Shown here: positions 17,972 through 25,410 of the stretch, piece after piece
Position numbering within the stretch: the first letter of the stretch is position 1
Layout: each line of letters starts with the position of its first letter
Source of the DNA: Clostridium_F caseinilyticum
GTDB taxonomy: Bacteria > Bacillota > Clostridia > Clostridiales > Clostridiaceae
NCBI RefSeq assembly: GCF_046127645.1
Contig: NZ_CP175919.1
Strand: one strand, 5' to 3'
Length of the DNA stretch: 64,000 nt
The notes under the pieces: generated by a model
The model's database searches: none
What the model saw: the letters and a program-made list of their open reading frames with translations, nothing else
Told to the model about the DNA's origin: nothing
Made by a program: the position numbers and the translations under genes

Positions 17972-18320
17972 GTTATTTATAATTTAAAAAAATATAGGTT
18001 ATATTTCAGCATAATAAAATTATACTCAATTTTAATGTTATATAAATTCACATTTATATGTGTAATTGTAGAAAAAGTTAATTATTGAACTAAAGATTAT
18101 GTATAGGAAAAAATATTTGTAAATTTAATTTTTAGATTATAATTTATGGACAATCTTATAATATATGATTCCCATTATGTACAATTAAGCATTTAAAAAA
18201 TTGTATCATATTGAATTAGACAGAGCATATATTCAATGGTAAAATTAATAAAAATATACTAATATTATAAGTAGATAATTTCAAATATAAAAACAGAATT
18301 TTATAAGATGGAGGCAAAAT
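17972..18320 (+). other. AT-rich intergenic region before surE
   Basis: About 350 bp with no gene visible on either strand. Near 18213-18237 ATTGAAT and ATTCAAT form a short inverted repeat. Only the SD TGGAGG just before surE is clear. Confidence 0.4.
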
Positions 18321-19082
18321 ATGAATATATTATTGACTAACGATGATGGAATAGATGCAGAAGGAATAAACACTTTAGCTAAGTTATTAAGTAAATATCA
18401 TAATGTTATAATGGTAGCCCCTGAAGATCAAAGAAGTGCATCTGGTCATTCTATAACAATATATGAACCCATAGTAGTAAAACAGGTTAAAAAACCTTAT
18501 GATATAGAAGCATATAGTATAAGTGGTACTCCAGCAGATTGTGTAAAAGTAGCTTTAGATAAATTAATTTCAAACAATATAGATATAGTTATATCTGGGA
18601 TTAATAAAGGACTTAACATGGGTAATGATATATTGTATTCAGGAACAGTTTCTGCTGCCATAGAAGGATCTATGTATAAGATACCATCTATTGCTGTATC
18701 TGCTGAATTCGTAAGAGGTAAAAAAGAAAACTATGAAATAGCTGCTAAATATACGCTAGAAATTCTAAGTAGAGTTAAAAAAGAGAACTTAAAAAATGAT
18801 GTAGTGCTAAATTTAAATATTCCTTTTTGTAGTGAAGAAGAAATAAAGGGTATAAAAGTATGTAAAGTAGGAAATAGAATTTTTAATACTAGATTCTCAG
18901 AAGAAATAGATGAAGATGGAAATAAAATATTAAAATTAGAGGGAGATATAAACAAGAATATTAATGATGATACAGATGTGTATTATATAAGAAATAAATA
19001 CGTAACTTTAACACCTTTGCACTATGACTTAACTAATTTTAATATATTAGAAGAAACAGAAATAATAATCAATGAGCAATGA
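18321..19082 (+). CDS. surE: 5'/3'-nucleotidase SurE
   Basis: Metal-dependent nucleoside monophosphatase, 253 aa. The N-terminal metal-binding NDDGIDAEGI (about 7-16), VAPEDQRSASGHSIT (about 34-48), SGTPADCVKVAL and SGINKGLNMGNDILYSGTVSAAIEG are the full SurE signature. SD TGGAGG 7-8 nt from the ATG. The role in stationary-phase survival is known from other bacteria; here it is inferred. The stop is followed by low-complexity DNA rich in CAATTGA-like words, which can fold but has no clear U-tract. Confidence 0.95.
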   Translation: MNILLTNDDGIDAEGINTLAKLLSKYHNVIMVAPEDQRSASGHSITIYEPIVVKQVKKPYDIEAYSISGTPADCVKVALDKLISNNIDIVISGINKGLNMGNDILYSGTVSAAIEGSMYKIPSIAVSAEFVRGKKENYEIAAKYTLEILSRVKKENLKNDVVLNLNIPFCSEEEIKGIKVCKVGNRIFNTRFSEEIDEDGNKILKLEGDINKNINDDTDVYYIRNKYVTLTPLHYDLTNFNILEETEIIINEQ

Positions 19083-19126
19083 ACAATGATCAATTGAATT
19101 GATTACTGATTATTAATCACTGAAAA

Positions 19127-19155
19127 TTGAAAATTGTCAATATAGATGTTATACT
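19127..19155 (+). promoter_or_regulatory. Putative smpB promoter
   Basis: TTGAAA (19127-19132) and TATACT (19150-19155) are separated by 17 nt, about 48 nt before smpB. Confidence 0.5.
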
Positions 19156-19202
19156 ATGTATTATTATAACTAAAAAACGTTATAACGTCAGGCGGTGATT
19201 TT

Positions 19203-19673
19203 ATGAGTAAAAAGAAGGGGAATAGTACTCTTGCAGAAAATAGAAAAGCAAGGCATGATTATTTTATAGAAGAAACCTATGAAGCCGGAATAGAATTAGT
19301 AGGAACAGAGGTTAAATCTATAAGACAAGGTAAAGCAAACTTAAAAGATAGTTATGCTGAGATTAGAAATGGTGAAGTCTTTGTTAGAAATATGCATATA
19401 AGTCCATATGAACAAGGAAACATATATAATAAAGATCCTCTAAGGGATAGAAAATTATTACTTCATAAAAGTGAAATATATAAATTAGTAGGCTTTACAA
19501 CTCAACAGGGGTATACTCTAATTCCATTATCATTGTATCTTAAACATGGTAGAGTAAAAGTCAGTCTAGCTGTGGCTAAGGGTAAGAAAAACTATGATAA
19601 GAGAGATGTAATGCTAGAAAAAGCAGCAAAGAGAGAAATAGACAGACAAATTAAAGAAAGAAGTAGATATTAA
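19203..19673 (+). CDS. smpB: SsrA-binding protein SmpB
   Basis: Binds tmRNA and takes it to stalled ribosomes, 156 aa. Motifs: LAENRKARHDYFIEETYEAGIEL at the N-terminus, GTEVKSIRQGKANLKDSY, the HISPYEQGN turn, and the basic C-terminal tail KKNYDKRDVMLEKAAKREIDRQIKE that folds into the decoding centre. SD GGCGGTG before the ATG. Unlike the common smpB-ssrA arrangement, a 265-bp inverted repeat and a convergent symporter gene lie between smpB and ssrA. Confidence 0.95.
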   Translation: MSKKKGNSTLAENRKARHDYFIEETYEAGIELVGTEVKSIRQGKANLKDSYAEIRNGEVFVRNMHISPYEQGNIYNKDPLRDRKLLLHKSEIYKLVGFTTQQGYTLIPLSLYLKHGRVKVSLAVAKGKKNYDKRDVMLEKAAKREIDRQIKERSRY

Positions 19674-19690
19674 GAATAAATAAGGGTGTA

Positions 19691-19955
19691 TAAAAATATA
19701 TTTAATTTTAATACCGCTACAATAAAAAATACATTTCATAAACTGATTCATTTTGCTAAGTAGTTCTAAATATAGTTCCATTAAAAATTTTTTACCTGGT
19801 GAAGAAGCTGTCCTTGGCTTCACTCCCAGCTCCTCACGTCCTGTGAGGAATTACAAAAATTTTTAATTTCACCATATTAAGAACTACTATAGCTTATTCA
19901 TATGTTTATGAAATGTATTTTTATTTTCGCTATATTAAAATTAAATATATTTTTA
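19691..19955. repeat. Long imperfect inverted repeat (MITE-like or large hairpin)
   Basis: The left arm (about 19691-19795) and right arm (about 19850-19955) are imperfect reverse complements over roughly 100 bp. For example, TAAAAATATATTTAATTTTAATA at the left end is mirrored at the right end, and ACATTTCATAAAC and TAGTAGTTCTTAA-like blocks also pair. The centre is GC-richer and contains its own hairpin TCCTCAC/GTGAGGA (19831-19849). No transposase is encoded. It may be a MITE-like element or a large bidirectional transcription stop between smpB and the convergent symporter gene. Reading frames inside it are by-products of the palindrome. Confidence 0.75.
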
Positions 19956-20001
19956 AGATATAATATTTTTAAAAATTAAATGCCTATATGAGATTTTAAA
20001 T

Positions 20002-21165
20002 TTATAAGTTCTTTTTCTTAGCGATACCTGTAAGCATCAATGCTATGGCACCATCTCCAGTTACATTACATGCAGTTCCAAAGCTATCTTGTAGAGCAAA
20101 TATAGTTAGAATTAAAGCAGTCCCAGCTTCATTAAAGGATAGAACACTAATTATTAATCCTAGAGATGCCATAACTGTTCCACCAGGAACTCCAGGAGCT
20201 CCAATTGCGAATATACCTAATAATATTATAAATAATAGCATGGTTGAGAAAGCAGGTAACTTTCCATATAAAATTTGGGAAACTGTCATTACAAAGAATA
20301 CTTCTGTTAAAACAGAACCACATAAATGGATGTTAGAGCATAAAGGTATAGCAAAATCTACAATATCTTCTCTAAGGACTTTAGAGTTTTTAGCAGATTT
20401 TAAGGCCACAGGCAAAGTAGCTGCACTAGACATAGTTCCTACTGCTGTAAGGTAAGCAGGGCCATAGTGTTTTAGGACTTCCAATGGATTTTCTTTTGAA
20501 ATAGCTCCTCCAATTAAATAAAGTACAGCAAGCCAAATAAAATGACCTATTAAAACTATAATTATAACTTTTAAGAATATTGGTAGCTGTGTGCTTAGGC
20601 TACCTTCATATGCTAAAGCAGCAAAATTTGTTGCTATAAAAAGTGGCAATATAGGTATAATAACTTTATTTACTATACTTAAAATTATATTTTGAAATTG
20701 ATCTAACATCTTTTCAATTAAATCAGAATTAGTCCATCCAGTTGCTAATCCTAATAATAAAGCCAAAGCTAGAGCACTCATGACACTCATTATAGGTGGT
20801 ATATCTAATTTAAACACTAACTCAGGTAATTTTTTTAATCCTTCTGGATTAGAAGCTATAGAAAGCTTAGGAATTAAGGCATAGCCAGCCATCATAGATA
20901 AAAAAGCTGCTGCTACAGAAGAAATATAGGCTATAAGCACTGTTATTCCTACAAACTTACTAGCATTTTGTTTTAATTTTGCTATAGATGGTGTTATAAA
21001 ACCTAATATTATTAAAGGTACAGCAAAGAAAATAATCTGTCCTAAAATATATTTTATGGTAATTACTACACCTATTGCGGGTTTAGAAGCAAAGGAGCCA
21101 ATTAATATACCTATAATAACTCCTAAAATGAGCTTGAAAATTAAATTATTAAAAAGTTTTTTCAT
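20002..21165 (-). CDS. Dicarboxylate/amino acid:cation symporter (DAACS family)
   Basis: Secondary transporter of the GltP/DctA/SstT family, 387 aa. It starts at the ATG ending at 21165 (MKKLFNN), which has a perfect SD AAGGAGG; an in-frame ATG 21 nt further up lies before the SD and is rejected. About eight helices plus re-entrant loops are visible. The family regions are APGVPGGTVMASLG near 320 and SFGTACNVTGDGAIALML near 360, which form the substrate and cation site. The N-terminal FKLILGVIIGILIG is typical. A T-box riboswitch in the leader makes uptake respond to an uncharged tRNA, so the substrate is more likely an amino acid than a dicarboxylate. The exact amino acid is not determined. 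Confidence 0.88.
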   Translation of the reverse strand: MKKLFNNLIFKLILGVIIGILIGSFASKPAIGVVITIKYILGQIIFFAVPLIILGFITPSIAKLKQNASKFVGITVLIAYISSVAAAFLSMMAGYALIPKLSIASNPEGLKKLPELVFKLDIPPIMSVMSALALALLLGLATGWTNSDLIEKMLDQFQNIILSIVNKVIIPILPLFIATNFAALAYEGSLSTQLPIFLKVIIIVLIGHFIWLAVLYLIGGAISKENPLEVLKHYGPAYLTAVGTMSSAATLPVALKSAKNSKVLREDIVDFAIPLCSNIHLCGSVLTEVFFVMTVSQILYGKLPAFSTMLLFIILLGIFAIGAPGVPGGTVMASLGLIISVLSFNEAGTALILTIFALQDSFGTACNVTGDGAIALMLTGIAKKKNL

Positions 21166-21281
21166 TTTATAATCCTCCTTATACAATATACTTATAATTT
21201 TTTATAGAAAATATTTTAATTTATATAAACATCAAACATTAAATTAAATAATAAGTTTATTTATTATTTAAAATTTCGGAA

Positions 21282-21584
21282 ATAAAAAACTCCTACCTCT
21301 AATACAGAGGCAGAAGTTATATTCCGCGGTTCCACTCTGTTTATATGCAAATAAAAAACATGCATATAACTCAAAAATATCAGGCACAAACATACCTTAA
21401 CGCTATAACGGGCGTCTACGCTAAAATCTACTTAATTCGAAAAAGAGCTCCTAGAGGCACTTCTGAAAATTTTCACTTAAAGTCTCTTTCAGCCAGGGGA
21501 GACTTCTCTCTGAAAGTTGCTATTAACGTACTTTCTCTATTCATAGCCTTTAATTCTTAGTATTCCTATTTGAATAATATTTTT
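21282..21584 (-). ncRNA. T-box riboswitch
   Basis: The minus-strand leader contains the T-box core GTGGAACCGCGG (21324-21336) that pairs with the tRNA acceptor end, followed by a terminator with a 13-bp stem AACTTCTGCCTCT/AGAGGTAGGAGTT and a T6 run (21318-21282). Upstream are an AGUA-type loop after AGAGAA and the family-typical AAGUAG after stem I. Uncharged tRNA would favour the antiterminator and switch on the symporter gene 117 nt downstream. The specifier codon is not certain: the candidate loop (GAGCTCTTTTTCGAATT) offers UUU/UUC among others. Confidence 0.9.
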
Positions 21585-21590
21585 AAATAG

Positions 21591-21619
21591 ATTATAAATA
21601 ATATAAAGCCATATGTCAA
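21591..21619 (-). promoter_or_regulatory. Promoter of T-box leader
   Basis: On the minus strand, perfect -35 TTGACA (21619-21614), 17-nt spacer and perfect -10 TATAAT (21596-21591). Transcription would begin near 21584, just before stem I of the T-box. Confidence 0.85.
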
Positions 21620-21942
21620 TATAAATTTAATAAAAAAATCAGAATTTTTTATTAAAAGTGTTAAAAAATATATATTGAAATTTAAGCAATATTACTATAT
21701 CATATGTTTACTAAAGTGAGTTGTGAATATTTTTATAGAGTACAATATATAATAGTTATAGAGTGAATGTGTTAATGTAGATAATTTTTAATGAACTAAA
21801 AATATATACAATATACAATAGATATACTAATATGTAACATAAGAATCCTCTAATATTGAGAATAACTATGCTAAAATGACTAAATTTGTTATTTTTTAAT
21901 TATATTTTTCAAAATATATACAGCTTTTACTTGTAATAGCAT
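21620..21942. other. Intergenic region between divergent symporter and ssrA promoters
   Basis: AT-rich stretch of about 320 bp; no gene, RNA motif or repeat was recognised. Confidence 0.4.
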
Positions 21943-21971
21943 TTGACAATTACATGTGCATATTGTAAACT
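21943..21971 (+). promoter_or_regulatory. ssrA promoter
   Basis: -35 TTGACA (21943-21948) and -10 TAAACT (21966-21971), 17-nt spacing, about 60 nt before the mature tmRNA 5' end. Confidence 0.7.
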
Positions 21972-22033
21972 ATAAATACTAAAAACTTAATATATAAATA
22001 TCGTTGCAAAAACCCATATAATTTTTATAACAT

Positions 22034-22674
22034 GGGGGCGCAATGGTTTCGACGGGGGCAAGTTGCTCCTGAGAAGCGAGTCGAAGGGATCCTGTACCTG
22101 CGTTAAAAAACCGGGAATTTAAATATAATCGCAAACGATAATTTTGCATTAGCTGCCTAATAGTTGCAGCTCGTCAGCCTAAGAGTCCCACGACTTAGGG
22201 TCTGGCGTCGACAGTGGGGAACCGAGCCTTGCAAAGCTTTGAGTAAGGAACGGAATTAATGAAGCTACTAAATCTAAGAGCCTGTTTATCAGCGCTTAGA
22301 GGAGGGAATGTAAAAGGATAAACTGCACTCGGAGATGCTCAGGGGTTGCTGCTTTCGGACAGGGGTTCGATTCAGAAGAGTCGCCTTATGAAGTGATTCA
22401 TAAGTGAAAACTTGGCTTTATCGGTGAAACCGAAACGTAAAGACGTCGGCAATACCGAGTGGTATGTGGGGAAACCCAACAGCCGTGTATCGACTTATAG
22501 GTTTCTAACCTTAAGAAATAAAGTTTTCTTAAGTAAGAAATACTAGGATAGAAGTTTCAAACTATAATATGCTTCTATAACACGCCAAGGGACTTAAAGC
22601 ACATTAGATTTAAGTTCGAGATATAGTCAGTGCCATTAGAGATAATGGAATAGCATGTCCCCTCGCCTCCACCA
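22034..22674 (+). ncRNA. ssrA: tmRNA (10Sa RNA), interrupted by an intron
   Basis: Ribosome-rescue RNA. The 5' end GGGGGCG (22034-22040) pairs with CGCCTCC before the encoded ACCA end at 22674. The tag reading frame at 22131-22160 encodes ANDNFALAA and a TAA stop; GCA is the resume codon. The gene spans 641 bp instead of the usual ~350-360 because the T-loop is split. Exon 1 is 22034-22371 and exon 2 is only 17 nt (22658-22674). Removing 22372-22657 restores a canonical T-arm (AGGGG stem, loop UUCGAUU, stem CCCCU) and a 355-nt tmRNA. A terminator hairpin follows at 22683. Confidence 0.95.
22372..22657 (+). mobile_element. Group I-type self-splicing intron in ssrA T-loop
   Basis: A 286-nt insertion that must be removed to restore the tmRNA T-arm. 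The last base of exon 1 is U (22371) and the last intron base is G (22657), the group I rule. P1 can form between exon CGAU (22368-22371) and intron GUCG (22380-22383), putting a U-G wobble exactly at the splice site. The 3' part has the S-like element GAGATATAGTC (22618-22628), which can form P7 with GACT (22591-22594). A P9-like hairpin CCATTA-GAGA-TAATGG (22633-22648) with a GNRA loop comes just before the end. No endonuclease ORF fits inside. Confidence 0.85.
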
Positions 22675-22682
22675 ATGACAGC

Positions 22683-22707
22683 CCCATTACAGATTTGTGA
22701 TGGGTTT
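22683..22707 (+). terminator. Terminator of ssrA
   Basis: CCCATTACA and TGTGATGGG form a 9-bp stem with one wobble, followed by TTTTA. The same hairpin recurs at 32848-32867. Confidence 0.75.
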
Positions 22708-22710
22708 TAC

Positions 22711-22831
22711 CTATTTTATGTTGATAAATTTTTTATAGAATTCCTCTTTAGCTTTAATCATTCCATTAGAATATTTTTCTATCTTCCCCATCTATAATTC
22801 CAGCAATATAATATTTTTGTTCATTAGTCAT
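22711..22831 (-). pseudogene. Small frameshifted gene next to ssrA
   Basis: On the minus strand an ATG at 22831-22829 with SD GGTGAT opens MTNEQKYYIAGIIDG, and a +1 frame then continues KIEKYSNGMIKAKEEF and ends at TAG (22713-22711). The two halves read as one ~40-residue basic peptide broken by a single frameshift near 22783. The product is unknown. Its flanks recur at 32847-32948, where the coding part is missing. Confidence 0.5.
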
Positions 22832-22981
22832 ATTATCACCTTTAATATTTTTATATTAGTATTTGTAAATATACATATATTTATAAATACATAAGTGCAA
22901 CTAATGGTTGACAAAAAAGAAACTAATAGTAGGTGGATTAAAATAAGTTAACCTTGTATAATTTTGATTGAGGTGAAGTAA

Positions 22982-23812
22982 GTGAATTTAGCTGAAAAAT
23001 TACAATTATTAAGAAATAATAATAGACTATCTCAAGAAGAATTAGCAGAGAAATTAGGAATATCAAGACAAGCAATTTCAAAATGGGAGTCGGGGCAATC
23101 AACACCAGATTTGAAAAAGTTAATAGTAATAGCTGAACTATATAATGTAACAATTGATAGTTTAGTTAAAGATAGTGATGAATTTCATATTTTACAAAGC
23201 AATGGAACAAATAATAGAGAAGAACAAAAAGTAGATGATAAAAAAACACAGCTAGTTATTAATATAAATAGGGGTTATTCAATGGAATATGAATATAAAA
23301 GTAAGAAAACATTGTTTGGGTTACCACTTGTTCATATTAATATTGGAAGAGGTTTTAAAAAAGCAAAAGGTATAATTTCTATAGGAAATATATCATATGG
23401 GATGATATCATTAGGATTTATATCTTTTGGAATTTTGAGCTGTGGTCTTATGTCTATTGGATTAATCACATTGGCTATTTTATCAATAGGATTATTATTA
23501 GCAGTAGGAGTTATGTCTGCGGGGATTTTTTCGATTGGAGCAATATCTATAGGAATTTTTTCACTTGGGGCAGTATCAATAGGAAAATATGCATTCGGTG
23601 CAGTAGCTATAGCATCAGATATAGCAATAGGAGATTATGCAAAGGCTAATATAGCTATAGGAAATAAGGTGAAAGGGATAAATACACTATCATTAGATAC
23701 TTCAGTGGTGGATATTAAAAATTTAATAAAACAAGAATATCCTAATTTAAGTAAGTGGATTATGGATATAATCAATTTTTTTATTAAATATATTACAATA
23801 AGAACAAGATAA
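22982..23812 (+). CDS. XRE-type HTH regulator with glycine-periodic hydrophobic domain
   Basis: 276 aa, GTG start 6 nt after SD GAGGTG. An N-terminal Cro/CI-type HTH (LRNNNRLSQEELAEKLGISRQAISKWESGQSTPDL, key residues LSQEELAEKLGISRQAISKWE) is followed by a polar linker and then, from about 130 to 235, a long hydrophobic array with small residues at a near 5-residue spacing, such as SIGNISYGMISLGFISFG and AGIFSIGAISIGIFSLGAVSIGKY. The array could be a stack of short membrane segments or a repeat sheet/solenoid. It probably acts as a membrane-associated one-component regulator, but target and signal are unknown. It stands in the accessory stretch just after ssrA. Confidence 0.75.
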   Translation: MNLAEKLQLLRNNNRLSQEELAEKLGISRQAISKWESGQSTPDLKKLIVIAELYNVTIDSLVKDSDEFHILQSNGTNNREEQKVDDKKTQLVININRGYSMEYEYKSKKTLFGLPLVHINIGRGFKKAKGIISIGNISYGMISLGFISFGILSCGLMSIGLITLAILSIGLLLAVGVMSAGIFSIGAISIGIFSLGAVSIGKYAFGAVAIASDIAIGDYAKANIAIGNKVKGINTLSLDTSVVDIKNLIKQEYPNLSKWIMDIINFFIKYITIRTR

Positions 23813-23849
23813 TATTAAGAATAACTTTAAAAAAAATATATACTTGGGA

Positions 23850-23990
23850 ATGACATATAATAAATGTATATTAATATTATTTAAACAAAGGGATAAAGAA
23901 GTATTTATTAATGAAATGTTCTTTGGTTGAGATTGGAGCCATGTAATGATAGAATGTATAGATTTTGAAGGTCATGATTTGTTCAAATAA
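23850..23990 (+). pseudogene. Possible small gene with in-frame TGA
   Basis: From the ATG at 23850 the frame reads MTYNKCILILFKQRDKEVF and on to MFFG, meets a TGA, and continues DWSHVMIECIDFEGHDLFK to TAA (23988-23990). A single TGG-to-TGA change would explain it (FFGWDWSH). No SD is visible before the ATG and I do not recognise the protein, so this may also be chance. Confidence 0.3.
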
Positions 23991-24011
23991 ATAAGAACTA
24001 CGAATATATAG

Positions 24012-24040
24012 CCGTATTGGAAAAATCCAATACGGTTTTT
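24012..24040 (+). terminator. Terminator
   Basis: CCGTATTGG (24012-24020) / CCAATACGG (24027-24035), followed by TTTTTG. It closes the HTH regulator unit and could also stop the convergent esterase transcript. Confidence 0.85.
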
Positions 24041-24149
24041 GTTATTAAAATATTATTTTTTGATAGAATTTTATTACCTTATTCGTAATAATAAATGTAA
24101 GGGCTCTTTAGGAAGGAGAAAATTTTAATATGGATGAAAAATTCATTAA

Positions 24150-24941
24150 TTAACATCCATAAAATTTTAGATATTTTTCGATATTTGATTGAATATATTC
24201 AATACTATGATTGCCAGAGAATATATGATTTTGAGAATTTATGCCTTTTTCTATCAATATTTTATGTAAAACTGAACATCCTTCATAAAATTTACTTTCA
24301 TCATTATTTCCAGCATCAAGATATACATCAATATCAGAAGAAATATTATTATTTTTTGTGATATATATTGGATCATATTTTTCCCATACATTTATGTCTT
24401 TAAAATATGGTTTATCTTCATTTTCAAGGCTAAGTTCTAAAGCAGGCATATGTCCTCCCACTTTTGAAAACATATGCTGATATCGAAATGCATTATGAAG
24501 AGCTGCATAACCACCAGCAGATGCCCCTCCTATATATCTCCCTTTTTTATCTTTTATAGTATTGAAAGTCTTATCTATTAAAGGTATTATCTCTTTTATA
24601 AAGTAATCTTCATACATTCCTAAATTTATAATTATATTATTATTTCCAGGAGAAGGAACTTTTTTACAGATTAATTCTGAATTTAGTCCTCGGCTATTTT
24701 CAATTCTTGGGCATACAATTATCATAGGTTTAATTTTCCTATCTTTTATCATTCGATCAGCCTTAGTGTTTATGCCAATTTCAAACATTACTTTTTCACT
24801 TCCGCTTCTTCCATGTAGAAAATACAATACAGGTAGAGGAGTTGAATTATTATAGCAATCAGGCAGATATACTAATAGTGACATTTCTTTACCTAGTACA
24901 TTGCTATAAAAGTTTATTTTTTCTATATTTGATTTATTCAT
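24150..24941 (-). CDS. Esterase family protein (alpha/beta hydrolase)
   Basis: Putative serine esterase of the esterase D/enterochelin esterase-like fold (PF00756 type), 263 aa, cytosolic because no signal peptide is seen. It has the oxyanion loop FLHGRSGSE near 41-49, the nucleophile elbow GGASAGG with Ser141, an Asp in DVYLDAGNND and a His in FSGNHSIEY near the end, so the triad appears complete. Start ATG after SD GAGGTGG. It is read in the same direction as the tnpABC genes just upstream, with 94 bp between. It may therefore be cargo of that element or a chromosomal gene cut off from its neighbour by the insertion. Substrate unknown. Confidence 0.75.
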   Translation of the reverse strand: MNKSNIEKINFYSNVLGKEMSLLVYLPDCYNNSTPLPVLYFLHGRSGSEKVMFEIGINTKADRMIKDRKIKPMIIVCPRIENSRGLNSELICKKVPSPGNNNIIINLGMYEDYFIKEIIPLIDKTFNTIKDKKGRYIGGASAGGYAALHNAFRYQHMFSKVGGHMPALELSLENEDKPYFKDINVWEKYDPIYITKNNNISSDIDVYLDAGNNDESKFYEGCSVLHKILIEKGINSQNHIFSGNHSIEYIQSNIEKYLKFYGC

Positions 24942-25035
24942 GTTTATACCACCTCAATGTCATATCTCGTGTATATCTCACACAAAATACGTATTTATAA
25001 TATTTTATACATAGACTACATATAAACAATGCAAT

Positions 25036-25410
25036 CTAAATTTTTTCATATAATTTTCCTCGAATAACCTCTAATTGTTCTTTGAGTTTTTTATTTTCTT
25101 CTTCAAGCTCTTTAATTTTTTTATCTTTAGCCATAATGATAATATCTTTTGATTTAGATGTTTTATCATATTTGGCTCTTTGATTCATAGCCTTACTCGT
25201 TTGCTTCTGACGAAGTTCCTCGATTCTTTTTTTTACTTCTTCATTGTTATAAAGGAATGTTTTAGAAACTCCACTAAGTTGAGAAACACTATTAAAGTTA
25301 ATTTTCTGTTCTGTCAATGAAAGTTCCCTAATAGCCTTATCTACCTTTTCTATGGTCATTTTAGACTTATTCTTTGCATATTCTTTTAAACCTTTTGTAC
25401 TTCCAGCCAT
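25036..25410 (-). CDS. tnpC: Tn554-type transposition regulatory protein TnpC
   Basis: 124 aa small basic protein, third gene of the Tn554-type set; in Tn554 TnpC affects insertion frequency and orientation. It shows an HTH-like segment NFNSVSQLSGVSKTFLYNNEEV (about 39-60) and a C-terminal coiled coil of KIKELEEENKKLKEQLE (about 97-113). The coding regions of tnpC and tnpB share one base (25410). The stop is close to the esterase gene. Recognition rests mainly on the tnpA-tnpB-tnpC order. Confidence 0.8.
   Translation of the reverse strand: MAGSTKGLKEYAKNKSKMTIEKVDKAIRELSLTEQKINFNSVSQLSGVSKTFLYNNEEVKKRIEELRQKQTSKAMNQRAKYDKTSKSKDIIIMAKDKKIKELEEENKKLKEQLEVIRGKLYEKI

Larger units (their letters stand above)
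22681..22880. repeat. Small-ORF repeat, copy 1
   Basis: The hairpin and following ATTTTATG (22681-22720), and a block from TTCATTAG to ATATATTT (22821-22880), are both shared with 32847-32948. Between them this copy carries a 100-bp segment holding the small frameshifted gene that copy 2 lacks. Confidence 0.65.

Noticed and set aside
19614..19823. Minus-strand frame overlapping the end of smpB and the long inverted repeat
   Set aside because: Antisense to smpB and produced by the palindrome; no SD and no recognisable protein.
20045..20455. Plus-strand frame of 136 codons
   Set aside because: Antisense shadow of the symporter gene, which has clear family motifs on the other strand.
21345..21560. 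Plus-strand frame of 71 codons
   Set aside because: It lies wholly on the antisense of the T-box riboswitch, without SD.
22657..22880. Integrative element attached at the 3' end of ssrA
   Set aside because: tmRNA 3' ends are common attachment sites, but no duplicated 3' segment of ssrA and no adjacent integrase are seen; the nearest recombinases are of the Tn554 type.
24134..24361. Plus-strand frame of 75 codons
   Set aside because: Antisense shadow of the 3' end of the esterase gene.
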